A DNA stretch of 11,215 nt. Source: Betaproteobacteria bacterium (GTDB taxonomy: Bacteria; Pseudomonadota; Gammaproteobacteria; Burkholderiales; SG8-39). The stretch spans positions 1-11,215 of the forward strand of contig JAOUGZ010000048.1 of assembly GCA_029865405.1 (NCBI GenBank), read 5' to 3'. The notes beneath the pieces are model-generated. The model ran no database searches, had not been told where the DNA came from, and worked only from the letters and a program-made list of their open reading frames with translations. The position numbers and the translations under genes are program-made. Shown piece after piece: positions 8,008-11,215 of this stretch (positions are counted from its first letter, which is position 1; each line of letters starts with the position of its first letter).

Positions 8008-9210
8008 ATGACGGCGCGCGTGCTCTCCGCCGTGCAGCGACTGCTGCACGCCGAGTCGGCGCCTGGCATCCTGCTGTTCGCCGCCGCGCTGGCGGCGCTC
8101 GCCATTGCTAACTCGCCCCTCGCGGGCGCTTACCGCGCGTTCCTCGACATTCCCATCGTGGTGCGCATCGGCGAGTTTGCGATCGCCAAGCCGCTGCTGC
8201 TCTGGGTGAACGACGGCCTCATGGCGGTGTTCTTCTTCCTGGTCGGCCTGGAGCTCAAGCGCGAGCTCCTCGAGGGCGAGCTCTCCAGCGTGCGCCAGGC
8301 GCTGCTGCCGGTCGCCGCCGCGCTCGGCGGCATCGCCGGGCCGGCGCTGATCTACGCGGCGCTCAACGCCGGCGATCCGGTGGCGCTGCGCGGCTGGGCG
8401 ATCCCCGCGGCCACCGACATCGCGTTCGCGCTCGGCGTGCTCGCACTGCTCGGGGACCGAGTGCCGCGGTCGCTCAAGGTGTTCCTGCTCACCGTCGCGA
8501 TCGTGGACGACATCGGCGCGATCCTGATCATTGCGCTGTTCTACTCGGCGGCGCCGGCGCCGATCACGCTCGCCATCGCCGCGGCTGCCTTCGGCGCCCT
8601 CGTCCTGATGAACCGCGCCGGCGTCAAGCGCATATCGCCCTATCTGCTGGTGGGCCTGGTGCTGTGGGCGGCGGTGCTGAAGTCCGGCGTGCACGCGACG
8701 CTGGCCGGCGTGCTCCTCGCGCTCACCATCCCGCTGCGCACGCGCACGGCGCGCGAGGCCGCGCCAGCGCGCGAGCTCGAGCGCGACCTGCACGCGCCGG
8801 TGGCCTTCGGGGTGCTGCCGCTCTTCGCCTTCGCCAATGCGGGCGTGAGCTTCGCGGGCATGTCGCTCGCCGACCTGGGCCACGGCATCACCTTCGGCAT
8901 CGCGGCGGGCCTGTTCTTGGGCAAGCAGCTCGGCGTGGTGCTCGCGGCCGCCCCGCTCGTGCTGGCCGGCCTCGCGCGCCTGCCCGCGGGCACCAACTGG
9001 GCGGCGTTCTACGGCGTCGCGGTGATCACCGGTATCGGCTTCACCATGAGCCTGTTCATCGGCAGCCTCGCCTTCAAGGAGGAGTTCGTCGCCAACCTGC
9101 CGGTGGACGAGCGCGTCGGCATCCTGGTCGGCTCGGCCGCCTCGGCCGTGGTGGGCTACCTCGTTCTGCGCTTCGCCCTGGCCCGCCGCGCCGCCGCTCA
9201 AGCGAGGTAG
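8008..9210 (+). CDS. nhaA: NhaA-type Na+/H+ antiporter
   Basis: A 400-residue inner-membrane antiporter, colinear with E. coli NhaA (388 aa). Key residues are present: Asp137 in ATDIAFALG (E. coli D133), Asp167-Asp168 in IVDDIGAI (D163/D164, the ion site) and Lys306 in GKQLG (K300). Other landmarks are LLWVNDGLMAVFFFLVGLE, LKSGVHATLAG and PLFAFANAGVS. It expels Na+ or Li+ in exchange for protons entering, which matters at alkaline pH and high salt. The ATG at 8008 has only a weak ribosome site (GAAGA region), suggesting translational coupling to the small ORF ending 27 bp upstream, and hence control by the yybP-ykoY element. Its last 13 bp overlap the 3' end of the convergent crcB. Confidence 0.95.
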   Translation: MTARVLSAVQRLLHAESAPGILLFAAALAALAIANSPLAGAYRAFLDIPIVVRIGEFAIAKPLLLWVNDGLMAVFFFLVGLELKRELLEGELSSVRQALLPVAAALGGIAGPALIYAALNAGDPVALRGWAIPAATDIAFALGVLALLGDRVPRSLKVFLLTVAIVDDIGAILIIALFYSAAPAPITLAIAAAAFGALVLMNRAGVKRISPYLLVGLVLWAAVLKSGVHATLAGVLLALTIPLRTRTAREAAPARELERDLHAPVAFGVLPLFAFANAGVSFAGMSLADLGHGITFGIAAGLFLGKQLGVVLAAAPLVLAGLARLPAGTNWAAFYGVAVITGIGFTMSLFIGSLAFKEEFVANLPVDERVGILVGSAASAVVGYLVLRFALARRAAAQAR

Positions 9211-9587
9211 CGGTAGCTCGCGTACCCCAGGAAGGTGGCCAGGAGGGCGCCGAACAGGTGCGCCCCCGAGTGCGCCAGCGCCGCCGCATAGCGCTCGGCC
9301 TGCAGCAGCCCGAGCGATTCGGCGGAGAAGGTCGAGAACGTGGTCAGCGCCCCCAGAAAACCGGTGATGCAGGCCAGCCGCCACTCCGCAGGCAGCGACG
9401 GGTGGGCGGCGAAGAATGCCACCGCGAAGCCCACGGCGTAGCCGCCGCCGACGTTGGCGGCAAGCGTTCCCAGCGGCAGGCCCGGCGTCAGGTGGTTGAG
9501 CCAGCCGACGAGCCCCCAGCGTGCCCAGGCGCCGAGCATGGCCCCCACCCCCACCGCCGCGAACGTCGAAGCCTGCATGCGGGGCAT
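9198..9587 (-). CDS. crcB: CrcB/FluC-type fluoride channel
   Basis: A 129-residue, four-span membrane protein of normal CrcB/Fluc length. Motifs: GAMLGAWARW at 15-24 (the G-x-x-x-G-x-x-x-R region), TLAANVGGGYAVG at 41-53 with the conserved Asn45, and TGFLGALTTFSTFS at 76-89 containing the Phe residues that line the fluoride pore. It forms an antiparallel dimer that lets toxic fluoride leak out of the cell. Two starts are possible: ATG 9585-9587 (given) or ATG 9576-9578 (MQAST); neither has a Shine-Dalgarno. The gene starts only 14 bp from the divergent membrane-protein gene at 9602, and no fluoride riboswitch is visible upstream. It overlaps the nhaA 3' end by 13 bp. Confidence 0.9.
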   Translation of the reverse strand: MPRMQASTFAAVGVGAMLGAWARWGLVGWLNHLTPGLPLGTLAANVGGGYAVGFAVAFFAAHPSLPAEWRLACITGFLGALTTFSTFSAESLGLLQAERYAAALAHSGAHLFGALLATFLGYASYRYLA

Positions 9588-9601
9588 TCTAAACTCGACC
9601 C

Positions 9602-10287
9602 GTGGAGACCTTCCGCGCGTTCTCGGCGCTGCACGGGGCGGCGCTCGCGGTCATCGCCGCGCTCGTGCTCGCCGCGACCCTCGCGCACCGGCGCCGGCCG
9701 GCGCCCGCGGCCGAGCGCGCGGTGGCGCTCGGCTTTCTCGCCGCCTGGGTCACGACCTACGCCTACCTGCTGTGGCCGCCGCTGCGAGATTTCCCCACCA
9801 CCCTGCCCCTGCACCTGTGCCATCTCGCGGCGCTGAACGCGCCGCTCGTGCTGCTCACCGCCTGGGGCGGCCGCTGCGCGCGATCCAGTACTACTGGGGA
9901 CTCGCGCTGTGCACCCAGGCGGTGCTCACGCCTTCGCTCACCGAAGGGCCGGCGCTGTATCCGTTCTGGTTCTTCTGGGCCTACCACGCGATGGCGATCG
10001 GGGTGCCGCTGTACGACGTCTTCGGGCGCGGCTTCCGGCCGACGTGGCGCGACTACGGGCTCGCCTGCGCGGCGACCGCAGCCTACGTCGCGATCGTGCT
10101 GCCGATCGACCTCGCCACGGGCTGGAACTACGGCTTCCTCGGGCCTTCGAAGCCGGAGGTGACGTCGATCGTCGAACTGCTGGGTCCCTGGCCCGCGCGC
10201 CTGCTCCTGATCTTCGCTATCGCCGCCGGCGCGATGGCGTTGGCGCAGCTGCCGTGGTCCATCGCTCGGCGGCTGCGTCGTCGCTAG
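9602..10287 (+). CDS. YwaF/TIGR02206-type integral membrane protein, interrupted by a one-base frameshift
   Basis: Two frames together give one protein of about 228 residues. From GTG 9602 the first frame encodes the N-terminal half (FSALHGAAL, then LPLHLCHLAALNAPLVLLTAWG); from about 9868 a different frame carries on with RPLRAIQYYWGLALCTQAVLTPSL, split here as RPLRAIQYYWG and LALCTQAVLTPSL, then ATGWNYGFLG and ELLGPWPARLL, ending at TAG 10285-10287. This order (LPLHLC, YYWGLA, Q..LTP, NY.FL, LGPWP) matches the YwaF/TMEM164-like membrane family, whose function is not well known. The break lies at GGGG 9864-9867: one extra G would restore the frame. The first frame alone continues with non-family residues to 10162. 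Either a sequencing error, a real mutation, or -1 slippage. GTG is chosen because family proteins start shortly before the F-S-x-x-H motif; no Shine-Dalgarno is seen. Confidence 0.75.
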
Positions 10288-10666
10288 CGCGCGCCTCGAC
10301 CCAGCCGGCGGCTTCCTTCTTCCAGAACGGCGCCTGCGTCTTGAGGAAATCCATGATGAACTCGCACGCGGCAAAGGCGTCGCCGCGGTGCGCGCTCGCC
10401 ACCGCCACCAGCACGATCTGGTCGGTGGGCTTCAACTCACCGGTGCGGTGGATCACGGTGCAGTCGAGCACCTTCCAGCGCCCCTTGGCTTCCTCGACGA
10501 TCTTGCGCAGCGCCTTGTCCGTCATGCCGGGATAGTGCTCGAGCGTCATGCCGACCTCGCGCACCACGCCGACGAAGCTCGCCACCGCCCCCACCTTCGG
10601 GTCGCGCGACAGCGCGCGCATCTCCGCGCCGGCGTCGAAGTCCTCGCGCTGGACCGAAATGTTCAT
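10217..10666 (-). CDS. moaE: Molybdopterin synthase catalytic (large) subunit MoaE
   Basis: A 149-residue protein (E. coli MoaE has 150). Seen: FVGVVR at 31-36 with the conserved Arg, LEHYPGM at 42-48, VIHRTGEL at 71-78, the SAHRGDAF stretch with His93-Arg94, and the catalytic-lysine region DFLKTQAPFWKKE at 106-118 (Lys109 corresponds to E. coli Lys119). With MoaD it converts cyclic pyranopterin monophosphate to molybdopterin by two sulphur transfers in the cytosol. The start ATG overlaps the moaD TGA (ATGA). The family normally ends near VEARxSDxxAxxRW; here 13 further residues ([13 protein letters not shown]) run into the convergent membrane-protein gene, giving a 71-bp overlap. Confidence 0.95.
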   Translation of the reverse strand: MNISVQREDFDAGAEMRALSRDPKVGAVASFVGVVREVGMTLEHYPGMTDKALRKIVEEAKGRWKVLDCTVIHRTGELKPTDQIVLVAVASAHRGDAFAACEFIMDFLKTQAPFWKKEAAGWVEARASDDAAAERWTTAAAPTPSRRRR

Positions 10667-10920
10667 CCGCCGGTCACCGGGGGAAAGAACGCCACCTCGT
10701 CGCCCGCCTTCAGCGCGGCCGAGGGCGGCACCATGTCCTGGTTCAGCGCCGCGCGCACCAGCTTCGTTTCGGCGAGTGCCAGCTCCCAGGCGCCGCCGCG
10801 CGCGCGCAGGTGCGACCGGAGCGCCGCCACCGTGCCGACGCCCGCGGGCAGATCGATCTCCTCGCCCGCAGTGCCGAGCTGCTCGCGCAACGACGCGAAG
10901 TAAAGCACCTTCACCTTCAT
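10663..10920 (-). CDS. moaD: Molybdopterin synthase sulphur-carrier (small) subunit MoaD
   Basis: An 85-residue ubiquitin-fold protein of normal MoaD length ending in Gly84-Gly85 (FPPVTGG), the terminus that is adenylated and turned into a thiocarboxylate to donate sulphur in molybdopterin synthesis. It opens with VKVLYFASLREQLG, a typical MoaD first strand, and has LNQDMVPPSAALKAGDEVAF before the tail. The start ATG 10918-10920 is preceded by GGAG at about 8 bp and overlaps the moeA TGA (ATGA). The frame remains open further upstream over moeA, but those residues have no MoaD similarity. It overlaps moaE by 4 bp, giving balanced production of the two synthase subunits. Confidence 0.95.
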   Translation of the reverse strand: MKVKVLYFASLREQLGTAGEEIDLPAGVGTVAALRSHLRARGGAWELALAETKLVRAALNQDMVPPSAALKAGDEVAFFPPVTGG

Positions 10921-11215
10921 CCGTAGAGCTCCGCGTAGGGCAGGAAGCGCACCGTGTCGCCGCGCCGGATGGCGTGGTTGGGCGGGTTGTCCACCAGGCC
11001 GTCGGCCCAGGCCGTCGAGGTCATCACCGCCGAATCCTGCGTCGGGTAGATATCGAGGCCGCCCTGCGCGTTCCATTTTACGCGCAGGTATTCGCGCCGC
11101 GCGTCGGGCTCGGGCCAATCGAAGTCGGCGCGCGCCGCCACCGCGCGCGGCTGCACCGCGGCGACGCCCTGCGTCTTGAGCAGGAATGGCCGCACGAAGA
11201 TGAGGAAGGTGACGA
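10917..11215 (-). CDS. moeA: Molybdopterin molybdenumtransferase MoeA, C-terminal part (partial)
   Basis: About 98 C-terminal residues; the gene enters from the right edge, so its start is outside. Visible are VTFLIFVRPFLLK (end of the catalytic domain, the MoeA 'NPVS-FVTF-FVRP' region), then domain IV with RREYLRV, GGLDIYPTQDSAV, TSTAWADGLVDNPP and GDTVRFLPYAELYG, all characteristic of MoeA. The enzyme inserts molybdate into adenylated molybdopterin in the cytosol, the last step of Mo-cofactor synthesis. It is followed by moaD with a 4-bp overlap, so moeA-moaD-moaE is one operon. The frame is continuous to the window edge, so GTG 11193-11195 is not the true start. Confidence 0.95.
   Translation of the reverse strand, partial: VTFLIFVRPFLLKTQGVAAVQPRAVAARADFDWPEPDARREYLRVKWNAQGGLDIYPTQDSAVMTSTAWADGLVDNPPNHAIRRGDTVRFLPYAELYG

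Noticed and set aside
7981..9384. Long minus-strand frame antisense to nhaA
   Set aside because: Arg/Glu/His-rich shadow translation with no recognisable motif; nhaA is certain.
9588..9601. Fluoride riboswitch upstream of crcB
   Set aside because: Only 14 bp separate crcB from the divergent gene and none of the fluoride-aptamer conserved blocks is visible on the minus strand.
10921..11118. N-terminal extension of moaD over moeA
   Set aside because: No MoaD similarity before the MKVKVLYF start; a good ribosome site and the ATGA overlap favour 10920.

Overview
The window is a compact, GC-rich stretch of bacterial chromosome. Protein families, gene content and codon use suggest a betaproteobacterium (Burkholderiales or Rhodocyclales-like); this is inference, not a database match. 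Genes are tightly packed, with several 4-bp stop/start overlaps and short convergent overlaps. I see no insertion sequence, phage gene, CRISPR array, tRNA or rRNA.

Left part (1-4940): a high-affinity amino-acid/amide ABC importer of the Liv (HAAT) type. On the minus strand the order is substrate-binding protein (4940-3780), livH, livM, livG, livF (893-177). The four transporter genes overlap by 4 bp each, and a strong GC hairpin separates the binding-protein gene from livH. The 3' end of a second Liv-type binding protein reads in from the left on the plus strand and stops 3 bp from the livF stop codon. LivG lacks a recognisable ABC signature motif although its other ATPase motifs are intact.

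Middle (5015-7980): clpB, the heat-shock disaggregase, on the minus strand. A very good sigma-32 promoter lies so close to its ATG that the transcript should be nearly leaderless. Divergently, on the plus strand, a sigma-70-like promoter precedes an RNA element whose conserved blocks and stems match the yybP-ykoY (manganese- and alkaline-pH-linked) riboswitch family. The element is followed by an unannotated 41-codon ORF with a strong ribosome-binding site, then by nhaA, the Na+/H+ antiporter. This riboswitch / small ORF / nhaA arrangement is the most interesting part of the window: yybP-ykoY elements are known mainly in front of Mn exporters and Alx/TerC-type proteins. A link to an antiporter important at alkaline pH would be new to me.

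Right part (8008-11215): nhaA converges on crcB (fluoride channel). crcB diverges, with only 14 bp between starts, from a YwaF/TIGR02206-type membrane protein whose reading frame is broken by a one-base shift in a G run. That gene converges, with a 71-bp overlap, on a molybdenum-cofactor cluster moeA-moaD-moaE (minus strand). The moeA gene runs off the right edge.
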